A stretch of DNA of 64,000 bases, from contig NC_084464.1 of assembly GCF_027409185.1 (NCBI RefSeq), positions 48,087,095-48,151,094 on the forward strand, given 5' to 3'. This document shows positions 12,470 through 23,949 of this stretch, in pieces; position 1 is the stretch's first letter, and each line of letters starts with the position of its first letter. Source of the stretch: Cynocephalus volans. Its lineage: Eukaryota > Chordata > Mammalia > Dermoptera > Cynocephalidae. The notes below the pieces were generated by a model. The model saw only the letters and a program-made list of their open reading frames with translations, ran no database searches and was not told where the DNA came from. The position numbers were made by a program, and so were the translations under genes.

Positions 12470-13700
12470 CCAGGCTCTTTTAATTAGAAGTTGCAATTCC
12501 TATCCCATGATACTATTTTTGAACTTCAATGTGTTCTTTTTTGCTTAGTTTGAATTCCATTTTATTACTGCACATTCCTTTGACATGACACATGTCCTTT
12601 AGTCTTCCTTAATAAATCAAACTGACAAGCCTCTAGACACCATGCTGAACACAGATATTTCACCAATTGTATTTTTTCAGAATAATGACTATTATTTTTA
12701 TAAAAATGATTCAAGGGTACTGCAAAAAATTTGTGGAAAAAATGAATAAAAAGATAATATGAATCCTTCCATGAACTTTTTGGAGACCCCTCATACATTC
12801 TTACTGTAAACAATTAAAGACAGTTTGGGTGATCTTATGAAAACCTCCACCCAGAGATAACTGCTAACATTAGGTGAACAGCATTCTAGGGCACCTCTAG
12901 GATATTTCTAGCTAGAAGGCTAGATAGAAGTGCTTTTATCAAAACAGGACTAATCATGTTATTTAAAAAATAAAAGTTCTAAATCTAATTTGATGTGAAT
13001 CTAACAGAAGAAAATAAAACTAAAGGAGGCATTTCTTCCCTGCAAAAATATTAGTTCCTAAAAGGTCTCACTGAAGTTATGACTATGAGAAACATTAATA
13101 AGCTCGAATTGTTCTTACTTAGGTTTCCTTTTTATTTATTTTTGTCTTTTTTTTCATTTGTTTCTTTTTATCCTTATTTTTATCTTTAGGTTTCCTTTTT
13201 ATATGGCATGATTCAAGGCTCTGAGGATGAGGAAATAGCTTGCTCTTTCTCCCACTTCATCTGTTTCTCTATTTCTCAATTTGTATTAATTATCCCTATA
13301 TTGACATTGCCAGAGTCTATGCATTTCCTTCTGCTCTGAAGCCCTAATTCTCACAGTTAGCCTTCACTGTATACTTGGACTCATTGTGGCTCACCCCCAG
13401 TACCTTTGCTGTCACTTCTTCATTCCTGAGTTGTTTTTAAACTCTTAAGTGGCTGAATTTCATCAGTAAGAATGATCCAAGGATGGCTCGTGGATGTTGT
13501 ATCTTCTGTGTTGGAGAATGTTTCTGTGGTCTTTATACTTGAACATACCTTGGCTGAGTAACATGTTCTTGCATCACACTTTCTTCTGCTCAGAATTTAG
13601 AGACATTTCTCCATGGTCATCCAGCGTTGACTGCTGCTAGAGAAAAGACTGAGGTCAGCTCAAGGTTCCCCTTTAGAGGTATCCCCTTTGCTTTTTCTTT
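12470..13700. other. Intergenic, no gene seen
   Basis: AT-rich intergenic DNA with one short inverted-repeat element (12712-12793). Otherwise I see no gene, RNA or clear repeat. Confidence 0.5.
12712..12793 (-). mobile_element. Short inverted-repeat element (MITE), copy 1
   Basis: The ends are imperfect inverted repeats: the left end has aagggtactgcaaaaaattt, and the reverse complement of the right end begins TGAGGGGTCTCCAAAAAGTT. The interior (aataaaaagataatatgaat) matches the reverse complement of the interior of the copy at 17243-17325, so both belong to one family in opposite orientations. Confidence 0.65.
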
Positions 13701-13729
13701 TCTTCCTTTTAAAAAATTCTTTCTTATTT

Positions 13730-13822
13730 TTGGGGGGTGGGGAGCAGTGGCTGGCTGGTACAAAGATCCAAACCCCTTAACCTTGGAGTTACAACACCAT
13801 GCTCTAACCAACTGAGCTAACT
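13730..13822 (-). mobile_element. tRNA-Ile-derived SINE, monomer (minus)
   Basis: Read on the minus strand it starts AGTTAGCTCAGTTGGTTAGA, followed by the GCATGGTGTTGTAA and CCAAGGTTAAGGGGTTTGGA boxes. It shows the full A-box and B-box arrangement of the SINE at 1626, with an A/T-rich tail toward 13700. Confidence 0.8.
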
Positions 13823-13829
13823 ATCTTAT

Positions 13830-14190
13830 TCTTTGACGGTTTTTCCTGGAACAAAATGTGCCCTTTTGAGTTACAATTCCATTCTTCACTCTAGGAAAGA
13901 TGTCTTGTATTTTCTTCATGAATACTTTTTCTTTTCCGTGTGTTGGGTTCTCTGTTTTAGATTCTATATTCTCTTGTTTCATTATCTCAATCTTTTATAA
14001 CTATTGTCGTCTCTCTTTTTAATACTTCTCTTTTTTCCTCCTCATTTACCATGATTATCTCAAGCCTTCCCTCTATATCAGTTTGTTTTTCAGCCATATT
14101 TGTTGTTTCTTGCTATTTCTCATGTGTTAGTTTCATAAAGTTGGCCTCAGTTTGTTTCTTTTCTTATTTATTTATTTATTTATTTATTTA
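13830..14190. other. T-rich intergenic sequence, no gene seen
   Basis: Pyrimidine- and T-rich sequence without recognisable coding or RNA content. It ends in a (TTTA)n run at about 14166-14192 that is the complemented A-rich tail of the adjacent SINE. Confidence 0.5.
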
Positions 14191-14192
14191 TA

Positions 14193-14360
14193 TTTTTTAT
14201 TTTTATTTTTTTAAAGATGACTGGTAAGGGGATCTTAACCCTTGACTTGGTGTTGCCAGCACTACACTCAGCCAGTGAGCTAACCGGCCATCCCTATATA
14301 GGATCCGAACCCATGGCCTTGGTGTTATCAGCACCGCACTCTCCTGAGTGAGCCGGCCCT
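14193..14360 (-). mobile_element. tRNA-Ile-derived SINE, dimer (minus)
   Basis: Two head-to-tail tRNA-like units are read on the minus strand. The left arm begins GGGCCGGCTCACTC, a linker resembling GGATCCTATATAGGGATGG joins the units, and the right arm has GGTTAGCTCACTGGCTGAGT followed by a GGTTAAGATCCCCTTACC-type B box and an A-rich tail (T/A-rich at 14166-14215 on plus). The dimer architecture is what points to the colugo CYN family. Confidence 0.82.
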
Positions 14361-15000
14361 TGTTGTTTCTTTTTTTTCTTTTTAAATCTCATTTCGTTGT
14401 TTTATCCTTGAGTGCTTACTTTCCTAAATTCATGTTGTAATTAAATTTTTCTATAGCCGAGAATGCTGTAGGAAATTTTTTCTGTTCCTTGGATTACATT
14501 TTCTTCTAGATTTGATTTTCCTCAATCACACTCATGCTCCTTTCTTTCATTTTTTTCTTTCATCTGTTTGCGTAACTACAATTCCATTTCTTTTTAATTT
14601 TTTTACACTGCCCCCTCCCCCCTCATTCCATTTCTTTTAAATGTCTTGTGTTTATTGTGGCAACTCTGACCAGACCTTTTGTTTGCTTCTGTATAAGCTG
14701 GATATATTCTCAGTTCTAACAGTATCTGTGGAGCCAGGGGCTCTTTTACCTGCTGGTAATCTTGTACCGACTGCGCCTATTACCAAGCTAGGGCTGAGTC
14801 TAGAGCTCACAGACCCCTCAAGCCCATTCACAGACTGGGTCACAAACCCTTCACATGCCAGGCTGGGTCACCAGACACCTCACACGCAGGTCTATGAGCT
14901 AGATAACTGGCCAAAAGGTCCTTGGAGCCATAGGTTGGAAAACATGGCTGCGCTGGGTGGACGCCTGAGGCAGACACCCACCTGCCTGCTTCACTAAAAC
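14361..15000. other. T-rich intergenic sequence, no gene seen
   Basis: T-rich sequence up to about 14640 and mixed sequence after it. An open frame at 14641-14997 has no recognisable domain and no splice signals, and I leave it as non-coding. Confidence 0.4.
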
Positions 15001-15025
15001 TTCTCTCTCTCTCTCTCTCTCTCTG
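15001..15025 (+). repeat. (CT)n microsatellite
   Basis: About 12 uninterrupted CT dinucleotides. Confidence 0.9.
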
Positions 15026-15084
15026 AAGAACACAAGAATAGCAACAAAACTAAAAAGATACAATGGCGCACATGCACACTAACT

Positions 15085-15085
<1 letters not shown>

Positions 15086-15164
<79 letters not shown>
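15086..15164 (+). repeat. (CA)n microsatellite
   Basis: A nearly perfect CA tract of close to 40 repeats; likely length-polymorphic. It produces an artefactual poly-Val/Cys frame on the minus strand. Confidence 0.95.
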
Positions 15165-15165
<1 letters not shown>

Positions 15166-17188
15166 TTGCTTACAAAGGATGCTGAATCACAACCAACTGG
15201 ACCTGAGGCAAAGGCCCTGACCAAACTATTCTATTTTCCCAACAGCATCTGTAGTCACTACTCAGATTTAACTAATGTTAGCATTTTACCATATTAAAAA
15301 GTATTGATTTACACAACCTATTTAGTACTTACCACAAGACCTCCATCTTTGCTCTTTTGCTACTGAGGAGTCTCCTCACCAGTTAAACAACTGATACTCT
15401 CTCTCCTTCCTTTCCTGACCTTGAGCCAACTTTCCCTTTCTTTACTCCATCCTAATTGGGACCTAATATTTTCTTAACTGCCTACAGTTTTTTATAGTCT
15501 CATGTTTAAAAAAAAAAATTCTTATTTTTCACCTCCACTAAGAAAAAGTACTAAAAACCAAGTTAGTTAAAATCTAGTAAGTGTAGAAAGTACAGCATTA
15601 ATCTAAAAGCCAACTCAATAATCCCAGCTGCTTTCTTTTCAGCTGCTCAGGCACATATTCACTCATGGGCCACCTAGCCCCTCAGGAGCCCACCCACCAA
15701 AGGGCTGGAGACTTGGGAGCCAGAGGCCTTGGTACAAATCCCAGTACTGGCTTATCAAGAGAGTGACTTTGGCGAGTTCTGCCAGACTCTCTGGTCCTTG
15801 GTTTTCTCATCCCTAAATTGTGTGTGAGGCAGCCAGCTCTGTCCCAGCACAGAGAAGGCACTCTATGCATGAGTGCTGTCCCCTTGTCATCAGCCTGTTT
15901 CCCCTCTCAGGGTTAGCTTCTGCTCTCCTCTGCAAACAGGCCTCCTCTAGCCTCAAGAGCCATCCTCGAAATCACCAATGGCTGGACCAGACCCCAAAGA
16001 TTCTTGGGCCACCCCTTCCTTTTGTATGAGAAGGTGAGGAAGCTGAGGCCCATGACTGGTGGCTGAATCAGGAGTAGAAGACCCCACCCAGTGCTCTTAA
16101 GTTTATGGGAGTCCTGTCTATTTCTGCTGCTTTCCCCCTGCATAGTTCTCTCCTTGGCTCCCCTAAGCCCAGTTCCATCCTCAGTAAAAATCACCCAAAG
16201 GGTAGCCACCATTTCCTCACAGCCCTATACCAAGCTCAGCCCTCATCCTCTTTGCTAACTCCCAGCATTTAATGCTTTCCTTCACCCTCTGTCCAGCCTG
16301 GGCTTGAGAGACGAGGACAAAGCTCATTCTTTCGAGTTGAACCCATATCTAGTTCTCCCTAGGCACTGGGCCTTCAGTGTTCTATGGAGGCCCCAGGCAG
16401 CTTACACAGGTGAAGGCAGCTACATTACCCTGCCACCAACACACATCCCTTCCTGGCTGAGGACAAAACTCTCAAGGATGTGCAGCCCCAACTGCATGTT
16501 CAGGAAGCCTCAGAAAGAACTGCCCTAGCCCCGAGGATACCTTGTGGCCCCCAGGATTCCCCCCCACCTGTCACCTGACCCCTGTCAGTCTCCAGGCATC
16601 TCAAGTTTAGAGCTGGGCAAAGCACTGAGGGCTGCATGTGTTGGGCTTTTGTCTAGATGTACAGCTTTGGGTCTGGGGTTACAAAAGGGAATATGGTCCT
16701 GACCCCCTTAAGGGTTTATGATCTTGTTGAGGAGACATGGAGGCAAGTATAAGGTGCATTTTAAAAACTAGACATTGGGAAGTAAGATGCTCTCCGAGAA
16801 TTAAACCATAAAACAATACAAAATGAATCAGGACTGAGATATACAAAGTCACGTTAAGAAATGCTTCCCAGACTTGACTGTAATCAGAATGAATATATCA
16901 CACAGAGAAACATTAAAGACTGTGCCCATCAGAAGAGGGGAGGGTGGCCACCAGTAGAAGCCCAGAAAAGGGTAGGCCTTATAGGCAGAGGCTGGCAGTG
17001 CCTAGCTGATAGGTAGATAGTGCCTCAAGTAGTTGGCATAAGCCAACTGGGCCTTGCCAGTTCTGCTCCTGTTGTTTTGATGGTGCCTCAGGCCATTGTG
17101 CCTTATTGCCGCCAACAAGCCCAGATTCTAGAGCAAGCATAACTGTTCTCTGCCTTCCTGCTCACCAAGCAACCTTCTAGTAAGCTGG
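15165..17188. other. Intergenic, no gene seen
   Basis: Mixed sequence without a recognisable gene. A fragment near 16690-16780 (gtcctgacccccttaagggt, then a TTGAGGAGACATGGAGGCAAG stretch) resembles an ancient L2/MIR3-type repeat. The open frames here lack family features. Confidence 0.4.
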
Positions 17189-17632
17189 TGTCTTGTCTGT
17201 TTGGGCTGCTATAACAAAATAACAGACTGGGAAACTATGGTACTGAGGGTACTTCAAAAAGTTCATGGAAAGATTCATATGATCTTTTAATTCTATTTTT
17301 TCATGAACTTTTTGAAATACCCTCATATAAACAACAGAAATTTATTTTTCACAGTTCTGGGGGCTGGGAAGTCAAGATCAAGGTGCTGGCAGATTCAGTG
17401 TCTGGTGAGGGCCTGTTTCCTGGTTCATAGATGGTGCCTTCTCGCTCTGTCCTCACATGATGGAAAGGGAAAACAGGCTCCCTCAGGCCCCTCTTATAAG
17501 GGCACTAATCCCATTCATAAGGACTCTGCCCTCATGACCTAATCACCTTCCAAAATCCCCACCTCCTAATGCCATCATCTTGGGGATTTGGTTTCAACAT
17601 ATGAATTTGTGGGAGCACAAACATTCAGACCA
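17189..17632 (-). mobile_element. ERVL-MaLR LTR (MLT1/MST-like), split by a MITE
   Basis: The reverse complement begins TGGTCTGAATGTTTGTGCTC and carries the well-known MaLR phrases: a GGAGGTGGGGATTTTGGAAGG-like run, CCCTTATAAGAGG, and an AATAAATTTCTGTTGTTT poly(A) signal. An 83-bp inverted-repeat element interrupts it at 17243-17325. The subfamily name is approximate. Confidence 0.7.
17243..17325 (+). mobile_element. Short inverted-repeat element (MITE), copy 2, with TA duplication
   Basis: Inverted ends of about 25 bp (TGAGGGTACTTCAAAAAGTT at left; the right-end reverse complement is TGAGGGTATTTCAAAAAGTT) flank a roughly 30-bp interior. TA dinucleotides at 17241-17242 and 17326-17327 fit the TA target duplication of Tc1/mariner transposons. 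It interrupts a MaLR LTR at a place where the consensus is continuous, so the insertion is younger than that LTR. Confidence 0.75.
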
Positions 17633-18540
17633 TGGAAGCTGGCTTCCCATGTGATCTGCCTCCAGGAGAGAAGTGAAAGTTTCTACGTGGACATTCCTGT
17701 TTATGTAGCCATCTCTTGTGAGTTGTACCTCCGGGCCTTGGGCAGTGATCCTGTAAGGCGAGGGCCAGGTCCCTTTTTCCGGACTCCTGGAAGCCAGCCA
17801 CCCCTGCCCCGTCACTCCTACCTAACCACACACCTCTCTGGATTCCAAAGCTTCATCCATGCTAAGTTGCAAGGGAATCTCAGAGAGCTGGGAAGTAGGG
17901 CAGACTGGGGTCGCCAGGGAGGGCCAGGCTTGAGCCCCATAAAGACAGGCTTCTGCTGTAAGCCCAGCACCAAGCCTGGGCCCGCACACACTAGGCTCTG
18001 CGTGAGTGTTTACTGAATGAATGCTGTAGAATGAAAAGTTACCTCAGAGGAGGCCAGGCGTGAGCTGGTCCCTGAAAGATCCTAATGGATTTAAGTAGGT
18101 GAAGGAGGGGCAGGAAGCTAAGACATTCCAGAATGAGGGGATGGGTGTTTCACAATGAAAATGAAGACACAGAGATAGAAACAGCATGATGTGTGCAGAG
18201 GACCAGAAGGAGGTGGACCTAGCATAGGCAGAAAGAGGATGTTAGAAAACACAGGGAGTCACAGGATAGGGCCAGATTGTGGGGGCCTGGAGCGCAGCAA
18301 GAAGCTGAGATCAGATGCAACAGGCAACGGGAGCCATTCTGGGTTACAGAGAGGACAGACATGGGATGAAAGTGGTGTTTGAGAATCTTCAGCTGTCTGG
18401 TTGGGCTGATGGGTGCCAGGAGAGGCGTGGGTATGTGGAGGGAAGAGACTGGGGCTGGGTGGGCACCTCGGAGGCTACCAAGTAACCCAGGTGTGGGGCA
18501 TGGGACTGTCCACCACAGTGCACTATGGAAATGAAGAAGG
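17633..18540. other. Intergenic, no gene seen
   Basis: Mixed, moderately GC-rich sequence. The overlapping open frames on both strands (17588-18016 and others) have no recognised motif. Confidence 0.4.
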
Positions 18541-18775
18541 TAGGAAACGCAGACAGAGATATGCACAAGAAGTGCTGCAGCATCATTTTGTTAGCAAAAG
18601 AAGTTGAAACAGCCCGAATGTTCATCAGTAGGAAAATGGATGAATAGATGGCCATATTTTTATGCATGGAATATTGTACATTAGGGAATATGAGCAGTGT
18701 GGATCTACATGCCTCACTATCAGCAAATGGGTGGTAAAAAGAAAAGAAAAGACAAAACAAGTTTTAGAAGGATCT
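18541..18775 (+). mobile_element. Old L1 3' fragment
   Basis: The text (aacagcccgaatgttcatca, then ATGGATGAATAGATGGCC and TGGAATATTGTACATTAGGG) is a degraded L1 3' region in plus orientation. It continues across the MER5A/SINE insertion to about 19400, where a TTTCATAATAAAAACAT end is seen. Confidence 0.5.
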
Positions 18776-18777
18776 AA

Positions 18778-19155
18778 CCTGTGCTATTCAATGTGGTAGC
18801 TATTAGCCATGTGTGTGTATTTAAACTTAAATTAACTAAAATTAAAAATGCAGTTCCTAGGGGCCGGCCCGTGGCTCACTTGGGAGAGTGTGGTGCTGAT
18901 AACACCAAGGCCACGGGTTCGGATCCCTATATAGGGATGGCTGGTTAGCTCACTTGGGACAGCATGGTGCTGACAACACCAAGTCAAGGGTTAAGATCCC
19001 CTTACTGGTCATCTCTTAAAAAAAGAAAAATACAGCTCCTCAGTCACACTAGCCACATTTCAAGTGCTCAAAAGTCACATGCAGTTAGTGGCTATCGTAT
19101 TGGACGGTGCAGATATAGAGCATTTCTGCCATCACAGAGAATTCTATGAACAGCG
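18778..19155. mobile_element. MER5A-type hAT element, split by a SINE
   Basis: The left part (tgctattcaatgtggtagct) and the right part (CTAGCCACATTTCAAGTGCT, then TGGCTATCGTATTGGAC) are the two ends of a MER5A-like non-autonomous hAT-Charlie element. A dimeric SINE sits between them. The family is near-palindromic, so orientation is left open. Confidence 0.65.
18860..19031 (+). mobile_element. tRNA-Ile-derived SINE, dimer (plus)
   Basis: This is the best full-length copy in the window. The left arm GGGGCCGGCCCGTGGCTCAC runs to a B box CACGGGTTCGGATCC. The TATATAGGGATGG linker follows, then the right arm GGTTAGCTCACTTGGGACAG with B box AAGGGTTAAGATCCCC, a TTACTGGTCATCTCTT end and an A-rich tail. 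It is inserted inside a MER5A element. Confidence 0.88.
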
Positions 19156-19409
19156 CTGATGCTTTAAGCCATCCAAAATAATATTACATATTGTGTATGG
19201 ATATGGAGTGTCTAGTAAAAGTACAACGGAAATCATGCAAATGTCAAACACCAAATTCAGACAGTGGTTACATCTGGAAAGGTGAGTGTGTCCGGGATCA
19301 GAGAAGGGATGCTGAGGGCTATGAGTACAATGTGTGCTCATTATATTATCTATGCCTTTATGTACTTGGAGTATTTCATAATAAAAACATTTTTAAAGGT
19401 GGGCTGGAT

Positions 19410-20195
19410 ATGAGGACACTGTGATGGAGATGGGTATAGGAGAGGCAGGAGACCAAAATGGCTTGAGTTTGTTGCATGGGAGCCTGGCAGAAGGGGGCTC
19501 TGTGGGAACATCTGACCCTCTTCCATCCTGGTAAGCACAGTCCCACATGTACCATTCAGCTGTTCCCTTGTCTCAGTCACCACTGTGTGTCCTGACAGAC
19601 ACTCTTCTCTGGTCCCTGTTGCCATGGTTACCTGGCCTCCAGACAGCTGTGATACAGGGTCAGGCACAAACCCCAGGCCAGGCACAGGCTGGCTTTCTGC
19701 TGTTTGCACACACCTCTTTGATGTCTCTCCTGCTTGCCCAGCCACAGCCCCCCGCCATTCTGACCACATGCCTCTTCCCACAGGTATTCCCATCCCAGTG
19801 TAGAAGCAAGCCCAGCTGCACACTCCTTGGAAGAGGGTGTCCCATTAGAGTCCCAGCGAGGCCTGGGACAGCTGTACTTGATCAGAATTTGTCTGCACCA
19901 GGCAAGAAGCCAATGGTCCAGGGGCGCACGAGTCTCTGGAAGTCTGAGCCAGGTGCCCAGCCCTGCTGAGGCCAAGGGGCTCCTGGCTGAAGGCCTGGGT
20001 CATTGGCTGAGTTGGCATTTCACGGGGGAGAGTGAGTCTCTGCCTCCACCGAGCTGCAAAGAGCCTGGCCCTCCTTATGATTGCCCTCATCTTTGGGGTG
20101 ATCCCCTGTGGCCCCAGCTGCAGGATGATGCCCTGTCCCCAGAGCCCATGAGACACATCAATAGCAGAAGCCATGAGCCCCAGACCAAGTGCTGA
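19410..20195. other. Intergenic, no gene seen
   Basis: GC-rich unique sequence with overlapping open frames on both strands (19547-19969, 19350-19823, 19827-20195). None has a recognisable motif, start context or splice sites, and mutual overlap argues that all are chance. Confidence 0.4.
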
Positions 20196-20229
20196 GGCAT
20201 CTGGGAACCTCCTGCCTCTTTCCTCCTAT

Positions 20230-20385
20230 TCAAAGCAGCTACCATTTATCAGGTGCTGTTTGACATTCATTTTATTGAGTCACCCCAGCAACTCTTTGAT
20301 TTTACATATGAACAAAGTGAGGTCTGAGGAGGTAAACGGTTTGCCCAGCTAGGGAGTGACAGGCAGGGGTAGAGCCTGGATGGGT
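20230..20385 (+). mobile_element. MIR SINE
   Basis: The run has agctaccatttatcaggtgc, then ACATATGAACAAAGTGAGGTC and GGTTTGCCCAGCTAGGGAGT. It is a diverged MIR in plus orientation. Confidence 0.6.
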
Positions 20386-20389
20386 CTGA

Positions 20390-22436
20390 CTTGATTCCAC
20401 CTCTGAACTCCCTTGACCTGCTGTCTCTCTCCCTTCCTCTGGCACATCCTGCCTCCCTGTCGGTCCATCCATCTGTCTCTTCCTCACTAGCCTCTCAGCC
20501 TCACCTCCCTCTGTCTGTCCCTCAAGTCTCCCTGTCTCCTCCTCTTCCTCTCCTTCCCTGACCACAGGGGGAAGGGAAGCATACTTTTAATGTATTAGTC
20601 TTACCTATTGAGTCAAGTTTTAACCCATCACTCTTATTTTTAAATGAAGTAAACCATTTGAATTTATTTTATTTTAATTTTTAAAAAATACCTAAACTAG
20701 GTTGAATTGCTCTACTCGCCCATGGGCTTCTCACCCCAGCTTTCCATGCTGCCCACCTCACCCTGGCTTTGAGACTCCCCTTTGCGAGTCCCAAGAGGAA
20801 AAAGACCTGGGCCCTGTCCTGGGGAGCTTGCCTTCTTGCTGGGAGGACAGGACTCAGAAACACAAAGATAAGTCACTGTGCAGCGACGGTGGGCTTCCCC
20901 AGAGTACAGATGCTATGGGTTCCAGCCGAGAGAGGCATGTGCCCTCATGGCCCACAGGAGCCAGGTGGCCTCTCTAAGATGGCTCACTTCCCTGGGGACA
21001 TTCCTCTCTCACCCACGCACACACACGCCACCACTGCCTTAGGGGGAGGACTGTGTGGAGAGGGATCCTTGAAACTGCTTCAGGGAGAAGGAACTTGGAA
21101 GGGGCTTATGGAGTTTCCGTGAACAGGTGTCACATTTAGTTTGAGGAAGGAGGTGAGGCAGGGCTGCTAGGAAGGAGGTGTTGGGGGTGGTTGGCGTGGG
21201 GGAGGTAAGGAGAGGCAAGGTCGTAGCTCAGAACACAGAAGGACAAAGGCAGGGACAACTCCACAAATGGGAACGTGTAAGTCACTGTTGGGGGAACAGG
21301 AGAACTTTCCAGTCTCCTTCAGGCCCCCAGACACAAGCTCCAAAATGACAGCAATGATTAGCCTTTGCGTGGGGTCATTCCTAAGTTGTCCCCTCATTAT
21401 TCCTTCTCAACAAGGCTGGGCAGAAGGAGCCTGGGTGGTCCCAGCAAGCTGCAGGCCTCCAACAAAGCAAGGGAGGAGGAGAAGGGCGGGGAAGCAAGAG
21501 CAGAGAAACCAGACGGGGGCCATACTCCAGCTCAGGAGACAGGGGAAAGCGAAGGAGACGGGTGGGTGCAGCTGCCTGAGAAGCACAGGTCTGAAAAGCC
21601 AGGAGGGCAGTTTCCAGGTGAGGGGGCTGCCTGGGGTGCAGGGCAAGAGGCACAAACCGAATGGAGGTGAGGACCGGAGGGCTGGCATTTTCTTCTCTGT
21701 GATCTCCTGGTTCAGAACCATCTATTTTTCAGCATTTTGTACAGACAGCTTCCATCCATATATCTTGGGCATTGTTGTCTGAAGCCCTTGTGTCCTTTAA
21801 AATGATCTTTGCGTTTTCCCCACTGATGCTACCACCAGTTTTAAGTTCACTGTGATGGACCTAGAGTAGAATTTCTTATCAACTCCACCCTTGTCGTATC
21901 ATCAAGAGTCTGGGACTAGGAAAGCCAGGTTGCTTGGGTGGTTTGGATTCAGTGCCCGTGACCTTTTGTTTCTATGAAAACACAGTATGTGGCCAACCAG
22001 CCATCTGGCTTGACCTTGACTCCTAAATTCAAAAAAAGAACATACTGAGCTACACTGGTGAGAACGGGAAGTAAGAAAATAATATCAAAATGTATGAAAA
22101 AGCCCTATGTCCAAATGGGAGTGATTCAGAGTTGTCTATAAGACCCTGAAATGATTGACAACCTAATGCCTAACCTTGGGAACTGGCTGAGTAAATTACA
22201 GGACAGCTACTCTATGGAAGGTCTGCAGATTGAAAGTGGTGCTTATAAAGATACAAAGTGAGTTGAAGAAATTATTTAGGATAAATTATCTGGAAAAAGA
22301 AAAGGACCCAACATTGCTATCGTTTCATTAAGGAAAGAAGAAAAGATGCCAGAACTAGACTTCTCAAACCATCAGTGATGACAAACCAGTCTATTTTTGT
22401 AAAATTTCCAGTCTATCACAAACAGTTTTATAAAAT
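20390..22436. other. Intergenic, no gene seen
   Basis: Mostly unique sequence. 20400-20560 is a T/C-rich run giving a low-complexity minus frame. 20700-21700 is GC-rich. 22000-22436 is AT-rich and looks like a degraded LINE 3' region. No coding sequence was recognised. Confidence 0.4.
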
Positions 22437-22446
22437 AAATGATTAA
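22437..22446 (+). repeat. Target-site duplication, left copy (AAATGATTAA)
   Basis: This 10-bp sequence is repeated exactly at 23950-23959, immediately after the A-rich tail of the L1-derived element, which defines that element's ends. Confidence 0.8.
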
Positions 22447-23949
22447 GGGACTTTCAGTCAAGATGGTGGAATAGATAGTTCCCAGTGCCACCCTCTCCCA
22501 CAATCAACAAATTTACAACTATTAAAAAGCAATGACTGTCAAGCTGGGACCTCTAGAGCTCAGGGGAAGAGGAGGAGAGACCTTCAGAGTTCATGAAGGC
22601 AGGAGAAGCCACTATGAGAGAAACAAAGGATGACTACAACCATTTCAAGCCCCTGCCGTTTCAAAGCAGGAGCTGCTGAGTGCATGGAGCATGAGCTGGC
22701 AAAAGCTGCTGCTGTGCTCTTTGTATGAAATTGCTTGGAGGTGGCAGGGGAGAAGAGAGCTTTGGTGGCCCCCAGGCCAGCAAGACCACTAACAGGGTTC
22801 CCGTGGACCCACGTAGGAATGAGGAGCCATAACAACTTAAAAAAGGAGCCACTCAGAGGCTGGTGAGTTATTGCAAGGTACTGGCACATGGCCTGTCTTA
22901 TGGGAAGTGTTTAGAGTGCAGGGGGATGGGAGGGAGGGGGAGACGGGCCCACCAGGGAATCATTGGGGCACACAATGGACAGCTGATCTGCCCTCCAGTC
23001 AGCACAGGATCGCTCAGTGGAGACTGGTCAGGAATATAGAACTGCAGGGGGTGCAGTTTGCTGAAAAGACTCAGGCCCAGAGCAGAGTTTCCACACAACC
23101 CAGCTGTACCAGATCTCACAAGACCCAGAAGTGCTTACAAGGTCAACAATTAAAACCTCAGCTGCACAAAAAGCCCTCCCAGGGAATCAGCAGCAAAGCA
23201 GCAATTTAGCTCAACCACAGAGCTCAAGTGCTGGTCCCCACAGGAAGTTCCCCCATTTTAGAAGTAAGCAAAGGACAATAAATTAGTTCCAGTGCAGAGT
23301 TTAAGTGGTGGATGTAGCTTATAATCCAACACAGAACTGAAGGAAAAAAATAAACACCCACAGATCAGAGACAAAATTTTTATATTAACCAGAAAAGGTC
23401 TAACACCATCAAAGGACACCTATAAAACCTAGGTGAAGGACGGGAAGATCCCTGGACTCCCAGGCTGGAGTGGAGAGAGGGCTGGAGGTCTCAGCCATGC
23501 CCCCCCATGTCTGCATCCAGCCCAGTGATACCCGAGCCCCTGCCAGAAGCCCCCAGGCTCCTGAACTGGGCTGGGGGTTGGGGGCCAAGGGCCTTGGCCA
23601 CACACCCAACATCTGCATCCAGTCCACTGATGACCATTGGAAGCGCCCCGGGCTCCTGAGCCGGGGTGGGTGAGGGGCCGAGGACCTCAGGACATCCCCC
23701 TGAGGTCCACATTCAGCCCAGCCATGACTGAACTACTGCCGGAAGCCCCTTGGGCTCCTCTGTTGGAATGAGGGGGGCACCATGGGTCTCCACCATGCCC
23801 CCTCCCCCCTTCCTCATCCTTCCACCTTGTTCCCCTCCCCCTTCTTCACTCCCCCTCCACCCCAACTGCTCCACGACAACATCTTAGAATGTAAAAAAAA
23901 AAAAATAATAATAATAATAATAAATAAATTTTTTAAAAAACAAAGAAAA
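22447..23949 (+). mobile_element. Internally deleted, non-autonomous L1-derived element
   Basis: The element opens GGGACTTTCAGTCAAGATGG, which is the style of a mammalian L1 5' UTR start, and continues with CCCTCTCCCACAATCAACAA-type 5' UTR text. It ends in an A/AAT-rich tail (about 23891-23949) and lies between exact 10-bp duplications. At about 1.5 kb it has room for neither ORF1 nor ORF2, and no open frame in it resembles either. The middle holds three roughly 95-100-bp GC-rich tandem units (23508-23800) and a pyrimidine-rich block. I read it as a 5' UTR joined directly to a 3' region with the coding part lost, mobilised by another L1. A composite SVA-like retroposon is the alternative. Confidence 0.7.
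23508..23800 (+). repeat. Three degenerate ~95-100-bp GC-rich tandem units
   Basis: Each unit starts with an RTCCAGYCCA-like phrase (CTGCATCCAGCCCAGTGA at about 23510, CTGCATCCAGTCCACTGA at about 23612, CACATTCAGCCCAGCCAT at about 23708). Each then has GGAAGCSCC...GGCTCCTGA and a G-rich second half. The units lie within the L1-derived element. Confidence 0.7.

Noticed and set aside
14994-15224. Minus frame with a long Cys-Val run
   Set aside because: It is the translation of the CA microsatellite.
18860-19031. Possible tRNA gene pair with A and B boxes
   Set aside because: The anticodon arm is degenerate, units are fused by a fixed linker, and an A tail follows, so it is a SINE.
20560-20585. 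CTCF-like word ACCACAGGGGGAAGG
   Set aside because: A partial match to a degenerate motif without other support.
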